A DNA stretch of 64,000 bases from Streptomyces sp. AP-93 (GTDB lineage: Bacteria > Actinomycetota > Actinomycetes > Streptomycetales > Streptomycetaceae), in contig NZ_JALGBX010000015.1 in assembly GCF_022808175.1 (NCBI RefSeq), positions 100,428-164,427 on the forward strand, given 5' to 3'. Shown here piece after piece: positions 17,282-27,634 of the stretch (position 1 is its first letter; each line of letters starts with the position of its first letter). The notes under the pieces are model-generated. The model was not told the DNA's origin. It saw nothing but the letters and a program-made list of their open reading frames with translations, and searched no databases. Both the position numbers and the translations under genes were made by a program.

Positions 17282-17316
17282 CGCCGTGCGGGGCCGCCGA
17301 CCGGCCCCGCACGGCG
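17282..17316. terminator. bidirectional terminator, methyltransferase / ftsH
   Basis: A 15-bp perfect inverted repeat (17282-17296 with 17302-17316, 5-nt loop) lies between convergent stops, starting 13 nt after the methyltransferase stop and ending just before the ftsH stop. Confidence 0.85.
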
Positions 17317-17317
17317 C

Positions 17318-19240
<1,923 letters not shown>

Positions 19241-19320
19241 GTGGCCTCCTTCTGCCGTCCTCCCGGCCGACCATAAGCGACAAACCGGGCCGTCGCCCCT
19301 GGCGGCGGGCCACACGGCGA

Positions 19321-19350
19321 AGCCCCGGCCGGAGTGGTCCGGCCGGGGCT
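19321..19350 (-). terminator. terminator of ffh
   Basis: A 13-bp perfect stem (AGCCCCGGCCGGA with its complement) closes a 4-nt loop, 18 nt after the ffh stop. Confidence 0.85.
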
Positions 19351-19367
19351 CGCGTGGCTCCGTACTG

Positions 19368-20942
19368 CTACTTCATGAACTTCTTGAACTCGTCCGGCAG
19401 GTCGAAGTCCTGACCCGGCTGGGCGCCCCCCGTGGGCAGGCCGAACGGATTGCCTCCGGCGGCGGGCTCGATCGCCTCCGGACCCGCCTCGCGGCGCGCC
19501 GCGGCCGCGGCCTCTTCTTCCTTGCGCTTCATCGGGTTGCCGCTCTTGCGCTTGCCCTTGGCCTGCTTGACCTGCTTCTTCTGCCGGCCGGGGCCGCCGC
19601 CCATCCCGGGGATGCCGGGCATGCCCGGCATGCCGCCGCCCTGGGCCATGCGGGACATCATCTTGCGGGCCTCGAAGAACCGCTCGACCAGCGACTTGAC
19701 GGCGCTGACCTCGGTGCCGGAGCCCTTGGCGATGCGGGCGCGGCGCGAGCCGTTGATGAGGTGCGGGTCCTGGCGCTCGGCCGGGGTCATCGACTTGATG
19801 ATCGCGGCGGTGCGGTCCACGTCGCGCTCGTCGATGTTGTTGATCTGGTCCTTGATCTGCCCCATGCCGGGGAGCATGCCGAGCAGCTTGGAGATGGAGC
19901 CCATCTTGCGGACCTGCTCCATCTGGGCCAGGAAGTCGTCGAGCGTGAACTCCTTGGGGCCCTTCTGCAGCTTGGCCGCCATCTTCTCGGCTTCGGCCTG
20001 GCTGAAGGTCTTCTCGGCCTGCTCGATCAGGGTGAGCATGTCACCCATGTCGAGGATCCGGCCCGCCATGCGGTCCGGGTGGAAGGCGTCGAACTCGTCG
20101 AGCTTCTCGCCGTTCGAGGCGAAGATGATCTGCTTGCCGGTGACGTGCGCGATGGAGAGCGCGGCACCGCCTCGCGCGTCGCCGTCGAGCTTGGAGAGCA
20201 CGACGCCGTCGAAGCCGACGCCGTCGCGGAAGGCCTCGGCGGTGTTGACCGCGTCCTGGCCGATCATGGCGTCGACGACGAAGAGGATCTCGTCCGGGCT
20301 GACGGCGTCGCGGATGTCCGCGGCCTGCTGCATCAGCTCCTGGTCGATGCCGAGGCGGCCGGCGGTGTCGACGATCACGACGTCGTACTGCTTGGTGCGC
20401 GCGTACTCGATGGAGTCCTTGGCGACCTGGACCGGGTCGCCGACGCCGTTGCCCGGCGCGGGCGCGTAGACGGCCACGCCGGCCCGCTCGGCCACGACCG
20501 AGAGCTGGTTGACGGCGTTGGGGCGCTGGAGGTCGCAGGCGACGAGGAGCGGGGTGTGGCCCTGCCCCTTCAGCCACAGGCCGAGCTTTCCGGCGAGGGT
20601 GGTCTTACCGGCACCCTGGAGGCCGGCGAGCATGATCACGGTGGGCGCGGTCTTGGCGAAGCGCAGCCGCCGGGTCTCGCCGCCGAGGATGGAGACCAGC
20701 TCGTCGTTGACGATCTTGAGGACCTGCTGACCCGGGTTCAGGGCCTTGGAGACCTCTTCGCCGCGGGCGCGCTCCTTGACGTTCGCGATGAAGGAGCGGA
20801 CGACGGGGAGGGCGACGTCGGCCTCGAGGAGGGCGATACGGATTTCCCGCGCCGCAGCGTCGATGTCCTGCTCGGAGAGGCGGCCTTTGCCCCGGAGGGA
20901 CTTGAAGGTCGCGCTGAGGCGGTCGGAAAGCGTATCGAACAC
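19368..20942 (-). CDS. ffh: signal recognition particle protein Ffh
   Basis: The protein has 524 residues. The N domain (to about 85), the G domain with GLQGAGKTTLAGKLG and DTAGRL, and the C-terminal M domain are all present. The M domain ends in an unusually long Met/Gly/Pro stretch (MMSRMAQGGGMPGMPGIPG) and a Lys-rich tail. Ffh with 4.5S RNA binds signal sequences and docks on FtsY, which lies 8.7 kb away in this window. The GTG at 20942 matches family starts (FDTLSDRLSATFKSL); the GAGGA upstream is at a long 12-nt spacing. Confidence 0.97.
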   Translation of the reverse strand: MFDTLSDRLSATFKSLRGKGRLSEQDIDAAAREIRIALLEADVALPVVRSFIANVKERARGEEVSKALNPGQQVLKIVNDELVSILGGETRRLRFAKTAPTVIMLAGLQGAGKTTLAGKLGLWLKGQGHTPLLVACDLQRPNAVNQLSVVAERAGVAVYAPAPGNGVGDPVQVAKDSIEYARTKQYDVVIVDTAGRLGIDQELMQQAADIRDAVSPDEILFVVDAMIGQDAVNTAEAFRDGVGFDGVVLSKLDGDARGGAALSIAHVTGKQIIFASNGEKLDEFDAFHPDRMAGRILDMGDMLTLIEQAEKTFSQAEAEKMAAKLQKGPKEFTLDDFLAQMEQVRKMGSISKLLGMLPGMGQIKDQINNIDERDVDRTAAIIKSMTPAERQDPHLINGSRRARIAKGSGTEVSAVKSLVERFFEARKMMSRMAQGGGMPGMPGIPGMGGGPGRQKKQVKQAKGKRKSGNPMKRKEEEAAAAARREAGPEAIEPAAGGNPFGLPTGGAQPGQDFDLPDEFKKFMK

Positions 20943-21011
20943 GGTGGTCGCGATTCCTCGGGTCAGGGGGCGTGTGGTCGTCCCCAGGGTATCGGGCCGC
21001 GCCACCCCCCT

Positions 21012-21228
21012 GGCCCTGCGGGCGGCAATCCCCTACCCGCCCTTCGCCCGTTCCCTGGGGCTCCGCCCCAGACCCCGCGCCTCAAACGCCGGCGAGGCTG
21101 GAATTTCCCCGGCGGGGGCTGGATGGCGCGTAGCGCCATTTCAGCCCGTCCGGCGTTTGAGGACCGGGTCCGGGCGGAGCCCGGGGAACGGGCGAGGGGC
21201 GGGTAGGGGACAGCCCCCGCAGGGCCCC
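21012..21228. repeat. long imperfect palindrome of the GC-rich dispersed element
   Basis: Between glnD and ffh the sequence reads as a compound dyad of about 215 nt. The left arm is GCCCTGCGGGCGGC, then TCCCCTACCCGCCC and GGGGCTCCGCCCCAGACCCC, up to CTCAAACGCCGGCG. The right arm repeats these in inverted order (CCGGCGTTTGAGG, GGCGGAGCCC, GGGCGGGTAGGGGA, CCCGCAGGGCC). Bases 21055-21094 are identical, in reverse complement, to 36323-36362 inside smc. A related copy lies at 42701-42780. Such elements are common between Streptomyces genes. Confidence 0.8.
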
Positions 21229-23652
21229 CTACGCCAGGGCCGCCTGGACCGAGTCGGCCAGGACCGTCGCCGCGGACGCAGTCAGGGGTTTGCCGTCCGC
21301 GTCGACCACGTACACCGTGTCCACCGCGTTCGCGCCCAGCGTGGAGACGTGCGCGCTGCGGACCCTGACCCCGGAGGACTCCAGCGCGCGCCCGATCCGG
21401 TGCAGCAGCCCGACCGCGTCCGGCGCCCGCACCTCCAGGACCGTGGCGAGGGAGGAGACCTCGGGCACCACCGTGACCCGGGGCGGCGGCGGGACCACCC
21501 CGCGCCGGCGCGGGTACGCCGCCTCGCGGTCCGCCAGCTTCGACGGGACGTCCAGCGAGCCGTCCAGGGCCCGCACCAGATCGGTGCGCAGCCGCGCTGC
21601 CTCCGGCAGGGAGCCGTACTCCGCCGCCACCCGCCAGCGCAGCACCAGTACCTCGCCCAGCCGGTCCGGGAGCTCCATCGAGCGCAGGTCGGCCGCCCGC
21701 ACGGTGAGCCGGTGCAGGGCCAGTACGCCGGCCACCGCGGGCAGTACTCCCGGCTGGTCGGGAACGGCCACCACCAGTTCCACGCCGACCGCGTCCTCCT
21801 CCTGCCGGGCGTGCAGGGCCAGGACCGGCTCTCCGGTGCGCAGCGCCTCCACCGCCAGGCGCTCCTGCTCCGTGGTCGGGATCTCCAGCTCCGTCACGGC
21901 CGGGGCGGCCCCGCGCAGCACTGCGGCGACCCGGGCGACCAGGTCGGCCACGAGCGAGCCGCGCCACGCGCTCCACGCCGCCGGGCCGGTGGCCAGCGCG
22001 TCGGCCTCCGTCAGGGCGTGCAGGATCTCCAGCGTGCCGGGCGAACCGACCGCCTCGGCGACCGCCTTGACCGTCGCCGGGTCGTCCAGGTCCCGCCGCG
22101 TGGCGGTGTCGATCAGCAGCAGGTGGTGGCGTACGAGCACGCCCAGGACGGCGACGTCCTCCGCGTCGAAGCCCACTCGCAGCGCCATGTCGCGCGCGAT
22201 CGTCTCGCCGGCCACCGAGTGGTCGCCGGGCCAGCCCTTGCCGATGTCGTGCAGCAGCGCCGCCATCAGGAGGAGGTCGGGGCGGCCCACCCGGCGGGTC
22301 AGCTCGGAGGCCCGTACGGCCGTCTCCACCAGGTGGCGGTCCACGGTCCAGGTGTGCACCGGGTTGCGCTGCGGCCGGCACCGCACCCGCTCCCAGTCGG
22401 GCAGCAGCTTCGTGATGATCCCCTCGGCCTCCAGCGCCTCCCACACGGCCACCGTCGGCTCCCCCGCGCCCAGCAGGGTCAGCAGCTGCTCGCGGGCCTC
22501 GGCCGGCCAGGGCACCGGCAGCGGCTTCGCCTGCGCCGCGAGCCTGCGTACGGCGTGCAGCGAGACGGGCAGTCCGGCCTGGGCGGCGGCCGCGCCGAAG
22601 CGCAGGGGCAGCACGTGGTCCCGGTCGGGCCGCGCGGCCAGGGCCAGTACGGCCTCGCCGTCGGACTCGACGACGCCTTCGGCGAGCGGCGCCCGCTCCG
22701 GTACGGGGCTGCGGGTGCCGAGCAGACCGCGCAGCCGGGGCCGGGCGGACCGCGCCCGGAGCACGCGCCCGACCTCGCGCCAGGTCACGTCACCGGCGTA
22801 CGAGACCACCCGCGCGGCCTCGTACACCTCCCTGAGCAGGGCGTCGGCGTCGAGCAGACCGAGCTGCGCCGCAACCGGGGTCTGTTCCTGGAGGGAGAGC
22901 CGCTCGGTGGCGCGGCCGGTCACCAGGTGCAGCGCGTCCCGGGCGTCGAGCAGCCGGCGCCGGGCTTCGGCGAGGCCCTCGCGCGGGGCGTCGGCCAGCC
23001 AGGACGCGGCGACGGCCCGCAGCGCGGTGACGTCGCGCAGTCCCCCGCGGGCCTCCTTGAGGTCGGGTTCCAGCAGGAAGCGGAGCTCACCGGCCCGCTC
23101 GGCCCGCTCGCGGCACAGGGAGTGCAGCTGCGGCAGCCGCTTCGCGGCGTGGTTGCGCCAGTCCGCCAGGACGGAGGTGCGCAGTCCCGCGAGGAGCCCG
23201 GCGTCGCCCGCGACGGGCCGGGCGTCGAGCAGTCCGAGGTGCACCTTGAGGTCTTCGGCGGCTGTTTTGCGGGCTTCGCCGGGGGTGCGCACCGAGTGGT
23301 CGAGGGCGAGGCCGAGGTCCCAGACGGGGTACCAGAGCCGGTCGGCCAGGGCGGCCAGCGCCCGCGGTTCGGCTTTGCCGTCGTGGAGCAGGACCAGGTC
23401 CAGGTCGCTGCGGGGGGAGAGTTCGGCGCGGCCGTAGCCGCCGACGGCCACGAGCGCGGCGCCCCGCACGCCCGTCTCCCGTACGGCGGTGGCGAACAGC
23501 GCCTTCAGCCAGTCGTCGGTCAGGGCCGCCAGGGCGGAACGCCGGGAAGGCCCGGACCGCGACTCCTCCTGGAGGAGTCGCAGCCGGGCCGCGGCGTACC
23601 CGCTGGGTCCCGAGTCGGGCGTGCTGTCCGTTGTCTCTTCGACGCTCGTCAC
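21229..23652 (-). CDS. glnD: PII uridylyl/adenylyl-transferase GlnD
   Basis: The protein has 807 residues. The nucleotidyltransferase motif VAVGGYGRAELSPRSDLDLV (about 67-86) is intact. An HD domain follows with LLMAALLHDIGKGWPGDHSV, and two ACT domains occupy the last 200 residues. In Streptomyces GlnD adenylylates GlnK rather than uridylylating it, from published work as I recall. A GTG start is used 17 nt after the glnK stop, closing the amtB-glnK-glnD operon. Confidence 0.96.
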   Translation of the reverse strand: MTSVEETTDSTPDSGPSGYAAARLRLLQEESRSGPSRRSALAALTDDWLKALFATAVRETGVRGAALVAVGGYGRAELSPRSDLDLVLLHDGKAEPRALAALADRLWYPVWDLGLALDHSVRTPGEARKTAAEDLKVHLGLLDARPVAGDAGLLAGLRTSVLADWRNHAAKRLPQLHSLCRERAERAGELRFLLEPDLKEARGGLRDVTALRAVAASWLADAPREGLAEARRRLLDARDALHLVTGRATERLSLQEQTPVAAQLGLLDADALLREVYEAARVVSYAGDVTWREVGRVLRARSARPRLRGLLGTRSPVPERAPLAEGVVESDGEAVLALAARPDRDHVLPLRFGAAAAQAGLPVSLHAVRRLAAQAKPLPVPWPAEAREQLLTLLGAGEPTVAVWEALEAEGIITKLLPDWERVRCRPQRNPVHTWTVDRHLVETAVRASELTRRVGRPDLLLMAALLHDIGKGWPGDHSVAGETIARDMALRVGFDAEDVAVLGVLVRHHLLLIDTATRRDLDDPATVKAVAEAVGSPGTLEILHALTEADALATGPAAWSAWRGSLVADLVARVAAVLRGAAPAVTELEIPTTEQERLAVEALRTGEPVLALHARQEEDAVGVELVVAVPDQPGVLPAVAGVLALHRLTVRAADLRSMELPDRLGEVLVLRWRVAAEYGSLPEAARLRTDLVRALDGSLDVPSKLADREAAYPRRRGVVPPPPRVTVVPEVSSLATVLEVRAPDAVGLLHRIGRALESSGVRVRSAHVSTLGANAVDTVYVVDADGKPLTASAATVLADSVQAALA

Positions 23653-23669
23653 CCAGGGGTTCCCATCAC

Positions 23670-24008
23670 CTAAAGCGCGTCAGCGCCACGTTCGCCGGTG
23701 CGGACCCGGATGACCGAGTCCACGGGGATGCTCCACACCTTGCCGTCGCCGATCTTGCCGGTCTGGGCGGCGTCGACGACGATCCGCATCACGTCTTCCG
23801 CGTCGCCGTCCTCGACGAGCACCTCTATGCGGATCTTCGGTACGAGGTCCACCGTGTACTCGGCGCCCCGGTAGACCTCGGTGTGTCCGCGCTGGCGGCC
23901 GTAGCCGCTGGCCTCGGAGACGGTGAGTCCCTGGACTCCGAAGCGGTGCAGGGCTTCCTTGATCTCGTCCAGCCGGTGCGGCTTCACGATCGCGGTGATG
24001 AGCTTCAT
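23670..24008 (-). CDS. glnK: PII signal protein GlnK
   Basis: The protein has 112 residues, full family length. The T-loop modification site is Tyr51 in YRGAEYTVD, and the B-loop GKIGDGKVW binds ATP and 2-oxoglutarate. GlnK senses nitrogen status and gates the ammonium channel. It overlaps the end of amtB by 4 nt, consistent with the obligatory AmtB-GlnK pairing. Confidence 0.97.
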   Translation of the reverse strand: MKLITAIVKPHRLDEIKEALHRFGVQGLTVSEASGYGRQRGHTEVYRGAEYTVDLVPKIRIEVLVEDGDAEDVMRIVVDAAQTGKIGDGKVWSIPVDSVIRVRTGERGADAL

Positions 24009-25351
24009 GCGTCAACCTTCTTGCTCGCGGCGGCAACGGGGGCGGGGGCGGCGGTGCTCCGGGAGGAGGAGCCGCCGCCGGCTCCGCTGAAGTCGTAGGC
24101 GGTCTCGGCGTGCTCGACCTGGTCGATGCCGGAGACCTCGTCGTCCTCGGTGACCCGCATCCCGATCGTCTTGTCGAGCAGGAAGGCGAGTACCGCGGAT
24201 GCCACGAGAGAGTAGGCGAGGACGGCGAAGACTCCGATCGCCTGCTTGCCGAGCTGCTCCAGGCCGCCGCCGTAGAAGAGGCCCGCCACGTCGGACTGGA
24301 CCCCGCCGGTGGCGAAGAGGCCGACGAGGAGGGAGCCGAGGACACCGCCGACGAGGTGGACTCCGATGACGTCGAGGGAGTCGTCGTAGCCGAACTTGTA
24401 CTTCAGGCCGACGGCCATGGCGCACACGACACCGGCGATGACGCCGATGGCGATCGCGCCGAGCGGGGAGACGGCGCCGCCGGAGGGGGTGATGGCGACG
24501 AGGCCCGCGACCGCGCCGGAGGCGGCGCCCAGGGTGGTGAAGGAGCCGTGGCGCAGCTTCTCGTACCCGAGCCAGGCGAGCATGGCGGCGGCGGTGGCGA
24601 CCTGCGTGTTGACGAACATGACCGCGCCGACGCCGTCGTCGTTGCCGAGCCAGGAGCCCGCGTTGAAGCCGAACCAGCCGAACCACAGCAGGCCGGCGCC
24701 GAGCATCACGAGCGGGAGGCTGTGCGGGCGCATCGGGTCCTTCTTGAACCCGACGCGCTTGCCGATGACCAGGATCACGCCGAGGGCCGCGGCGCCCGCG
24801 TTGATGTGGACGGCGGTACCGCCGGCGAAGTCGATGACCCCGAGCTCGAAGAGCCAGCCGCCGGCGCCCCACACCCAGTGGGCGACGGGGAAGTAGACGA
24901 TGGTGACCCAGAGGGTGATGAAGAGGGCCCACGCGCTGAACTTGACGCGGTCGGCCAGCGCACCGCTTATCAGCGCCGGGGTGATGATCGCGAACATCAG
25001 CTGGAAGACGGCGAAGACGTAGACCGGGATGGTGTAACCGTCCCACAGCTCGGTGATGCCGATGCCGCTGAGTCCCACGTAGTCGGAGGTCCAGCCGATG
25101 AGCGAGCCGGAGTCGGCGCCGAAGGCGAGGCTGAATCCGTAGAGGACCCAGAGGATCGTGACGATCCCGAGGCTGATGAAGCTCATCATCAGCATGTTGA
25201 GGCTGCTCTTGACGCGGACCATGCCTCCGTAGAAGAAGGCGAGTCCCGGGGTCATCAGCATGACCAGGGCGGAGCAGATGAGCATGAACCCGGTGTTCGC
25301 GGAAGACAGCGTGGGGGCGTCTGCCGCGAGGGTCGTGATGGCTGATGCCAT
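24005..25351 (-). CDS. amtB: ammonium transporter AmtB
   Basis: The protein has 448 residues with 11 predicted membrane segments. The family boxes FAGGTAVHINAGAAALGVIL and GVHLVGGVLGSLLVGLFATG carry the pore histidines. A cytoplasmic C-terminal tail (about 395-448) interacts with GlnK in characterised members and ends here in an Ala/Ser-rich stretch. Two candidate GlnR sites lie 160-210 nt upstream. It is the first gene of amtB-glnK-glnD. Confidence 0.97.
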   Translation of the reverse strand: MASAITTLAADAPTLSSANTGFMLICSALVMLMTPGLAFFYGGMVRVKSSLNMLMMSFISLGIVTILWVLYGFSLAFGADSGSLIGWTSDYVGLSGIGITELWDGYTIPVYVFAVFQLMFAIITPALISGALADRVKFSAWALFITLWVTIVYFPVAHWVWGAGGWLFELGVIDFAGGTAVHINAGAAALGVILVIGKRVGFKKDPMRPHSLPLVMLGAGLLWFGWFGFNAGSWLGNDDGVGAVMFVNTQVATAAAMLAWLGYEKLRHGSFTTLGAASGAVAGLVAITPSGGAVSPLGAIAIGVIAGVVCAMAVGLKYKFGYDDSLDVIGVHLVGGVLGSLLVGLFATGGVQSDVAGLFYGGGLEQLGKQAIGVFAVLAYSLVASAVLAFLLDKTIGMRVTEDDEVSGIDQVEHAETAYDFSGAGGGSSSRSTAAPAPVAAASKKVDA

Positions 25352-25511
25352 CGGCGTCTCCTCGTCGTCGGTACGTTCGCGTGCGGGCGATCGTGAAAAC
25401 CTGAGCGGCGCTGGTTCGTGAATCAGGCCTGAGGGGTGTTCCGGCCCGGGGGGCTGGCCGGTTATTGGCCCTGAGATTCGCGCAGGCCGGTTTCCGGCGG
25501 CGCCGCCAGGT

Positions 25512-25558
25512 GTTTCGCCCCGATGACGAAGGCGTCCGGGCTGTTACAGCCCGATGAA
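25512..25558 (-). promoter_or_regulatory. candidate GlnR boxes upstream of amtB
   Basis: On the minus strand two similar 16-mers occur 31 nt apart: GTCATCGGGGCGAAAC (25512-25527) and TTCATCGGGCTGTAAC (25543-25558). Both resemble the GlnR consensus gTnAc-n6-GaAAc. GlnR activates amtB under nitrogen limitation in S. coelicolor. The sites are 161-207 nt before the amtB start. Confidence 0.7.
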
Positions 25559-25562
25559 CACG

Positions 25563-25635
25563 GCAACCATCAATTGAGCAACCACGACGGCGAGCAACCA
25601 CCTCCGCGAGAGCGGCGCCGGTTCAGGCGCAAAAA
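25563..25635 (-). repeat. copy B of the 73-nt dispersed repeat
   Basis: On the minus strand this is about 90 percent identical to 13186-13258. It reads in the direction of amtB and ends 4 nt before the distal GlnR-like site. It has three GGTTGC blocks spaced 15-16 nt apart; copy A has two of them because one block is mutated. Confidence 0.85.
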
Positions 25636-25642
25636 ACAGAAA

Positions 25643-25719
25643 CCCGGCCGCGGCGATGACCCGGGGAACCTGGCTGGGGGAGCCTGATCGGGCTTCACGG
25701 GGTGACTGCCGCGGCCGGG
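25643..25719. other. 12-bp inverted repeat beyond nsdA
   Basis: CCCGGCCGCGGC (25643-25654) pairs with GCCGCGGCCGGG (25708-25719) across a 53-nt loop, starting 25 nt after the nsdA stop. It may end nsdA transcription. With the GlnR-like boxes and repeat copy B it accounts for most of the 393-nt gene-free region 25352-25744; I see no small gene there. Confidence 0.5.
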
Positions 25720-25744
25720 GGCCTTGGGATCGGCCGGGTGGCCG

Positions 25745-27253
25745 TCAGACGGCCTCCGCTGCCTCGGGGAGGCGGGAGGCGAGGTGGTCGGTCAGCCGCA
25801 CCACGTCGGCGACGTCGCCGTACTCACGCGCGGCGGCGTCGACGGTCTTGCGCAGCCGGGTGTTCACCCGTTCGGACCGCACCTTTCCCGCCACGTCGAG
25901 GGCGCGGCCGACGAGGACCGTGGCCTGCTCGGGCTCGCGCTGGAGCAGGTGCACGGTGGCCATGCCGATGAGGTTGAGGGCGTAGGAGCGCTGGTGCTCC
26001 TCGTCCTTCTCGAAGAGCTCGACGGCGCGCTCCATGACCGGCTCGGCGAGGGAGGCGTACATGGGGCTGCGGCCCGCCACGTAGGCCAGGTCCCGGTAGG
26101 AGTGGGAGTTCTCGCCGTTGAGCTCGGCCTCGGAGAAGAAGCGGATCCAGTCGGGCTCGGGCTCGGAGTCGAAGCCGACGTCGGAGAAGGTGTCCTCGGC
26201 CATCCGCACGGCCCGCTTGCAGCGGCTGGGCTGGCCCATGTTGGCGTAGGCGCGGGCCTCCATCGCATACAGCATGGCCTGGGTACGGGGCCCCGCGCAG
26301 TCGCGGCTGCCGTACTGGGCCAGGTGGATGAGCTCCAGGGCGTCCTCGGGGCGGCCCAGGTGGATCATCTGGCGGCTCATGCTGGAGAGGATGTACGAGC
26401 CCAGGGGCTTGTCCCCGCCCTCCTTGGCGGCGTGCAGCGCGAGGACGAAGTACTTCTGCGCGGTGGGGTGCAGGCCGATGTCGTAGCTCATCCAGCCGGC
26501 GAGTTCGGCGAGTTCGGCGGCGACCTTGAAGAGCCGCTTCATGACCGGCGCCGGGTGGTTCTCCTGGAGCAGGTCGGTGACCTCGTGGAGCTGGCCCACG
26601 ACGGCCTTGCGGCGCAGTCCGCCGCCGCACTGGGCGTCCCACTGGCGGAACATCACGGTGGTGGCTTCGAGGAGGTCCACCTCGGGTTCGGAGAGCCGGG
26701 GCGGCCGGTGGCCGCTCAGGGCGCCCGCCGGCCCCGCCTCCCGGGGTCCCGGGTCGGCGGCCGGAACCGGTACGAGCCAGCGCTGCATGGGCTCGATGAG
26801 GGCGGGGCCGGCGGACAGGGCGAGCGAGGTCCCGAGGAAGCCGCGGCGGGCCAGCATCAGGTCGCTGCGGGAGAACTCGCCGAGCAGCTCGATGGTCTGC
26901 GCTCCGGCCCAGGGCAGGTCGACGCCGGAGACGGAGGGGGTCTGGTGGGCGGTGCGCAGGCCGAGGTGCTCGATGGCGACGACGGAGCCGAAGCGCTCGG
27001 AGAACAGCTCGGACAGGATCCGCGGGACGGGCTCGCGGGGCTGTTCGCCGTCGAGCCAGCGGCGGACCCGCGAGGTGTCGGTGCTGATGTGGTGGGCGCC
27101 CATCTGGCGGGCGCGGCGGTTGACCTGGCGGGCGAGCTCGCCCTTGGACCAGCCGCTGCGGACGAACCAGGACGTCAGCTGTTCGTTGCGGACGGTGGCG
27201 TCCTGCGACACGTCGGACTCCGCACTCGTTCCGCTTGCGCCGTTGCCGCTCAC
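25745..27253 (-). CDS. nsdA: differentiation repressor NsdA (TPR-like regulator)
   Basis: The protein has 502 residues from a GTG start. An N-terminal helix-turn-helix-like region (SGWSKGELARQVNRRARQMG, then STDTSRVRRWLDGEQPREP) precedes a long alpha-helical region with TPR-like repeats from about 200 onward. In S. coelicolor NsdA negatively affects sporulation and antibiotic production; disruption raises actinorhodin. Recognition is from memory of the family and the synteny amtB-nsdA-primase-like-ftsY. An ATG 33 codons upstream is in frame but lacks family support. Confidence 0.9.
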   Translation of the reverse strand: MSGNGASGTSAESDVSQDATVRNEQLTSWFVRSGWSKGELARQVNRRARQMGAHHISTDTSRVRRWLDGEQPREPVPRILSELFSERFGSVVAIEHLGLRTAHQTPSVSGVDLPWAGAQTIELLGEFSRSDLMLARRGFLGTSLALSAGPALIEPMQRWLVPVPAADPGPREAGPAGALSGHRPPRLSEPEVDLLEATTVMFRQWDAQCGGGLRRKAVVGQLHEVTDLLQENHPAPVMKRLFKVAAELAELAGWMSYDIGLHPTAQKYFVLALHAAKEGGDKPLGSYILSSMSRQMIHLGRPEDALELIHLAQYGSRDCAGPRTQAMLYAMEARAYANMGQPSRCKRAVRMAEDTFSDVGFDSEPEPDWIRFFSEAELNGENSHSYRDLAYVAGRSPMYASLAEPVMERAVELFEKDEEHQRSYALNLIGMATVHLLQREPEQATVLVGRALDVAGKVRSERVNTRLRKTVDAAAREYGDVADVVRLTDHLASRLPEAAEAV

Positions 27254-27634
27254 TGGAACGCCCCCATCCGTCAGCCTCTTCAACACGAAACCCAGTCGGG
27301 AAACGGTCTTCACAGGTCCTTCACGCCTTGCCTCCGGCATACCCGCGAACACGTCTCCCTCCGCGCTTCATGCACCGAAAGTAATCCTACGATCACCCCT
27401 TCGGCGAGGTCGATCCCGGAAACGCCACCATTCGCCACCCCTTCGAATGAACTCGCCACCCGCCAGGCGCGATTCACTTGACACGAAGGCGGGACCGATC
27501 GGTTGGACAGGAGTGCGCCGGGGCGCGCGCGGCGAGGAGTGCGCCGGGCATCCGGGCGCCCAGCGCCGTAACCAGCCGACGTCGTCACCAGCCGATGTCG
27601 TAACCACCGGCACGTCCGACCCGTTGGAGGGGGC
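27254..27634. other. divergent intergenic region nsdA / primase-like gene
   Basis: This 381-nt stretch holds no convincing gene. It contains CTTGAC (27477-27482), usable as a -35 for the rightward gene, and an imperfect 16-nt tandem repeat ACCAGCCGACGTCGTC / ACCAGCCGATGTCGTA at 27571-27602, just before the GGAGGGGG ribosome site of the primase-like gene. The repeat is a possible regulator site. Confidence 0.5.

Noticed and set aside
20746..23673. 975-codon open frame antisense to glnD
   Set aside because: Antisense shadow; glnD has all three domain types in frame.
25352..25601. Small gene for an RRGCSIDGC peptide upstream of amtB
   Set aside because: The similar peptide at copy A ends in unrelated sequence, no usable ribosome site exists, and conservation stops at the DNA repeat border. 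Kept only as a remark on the repeat.
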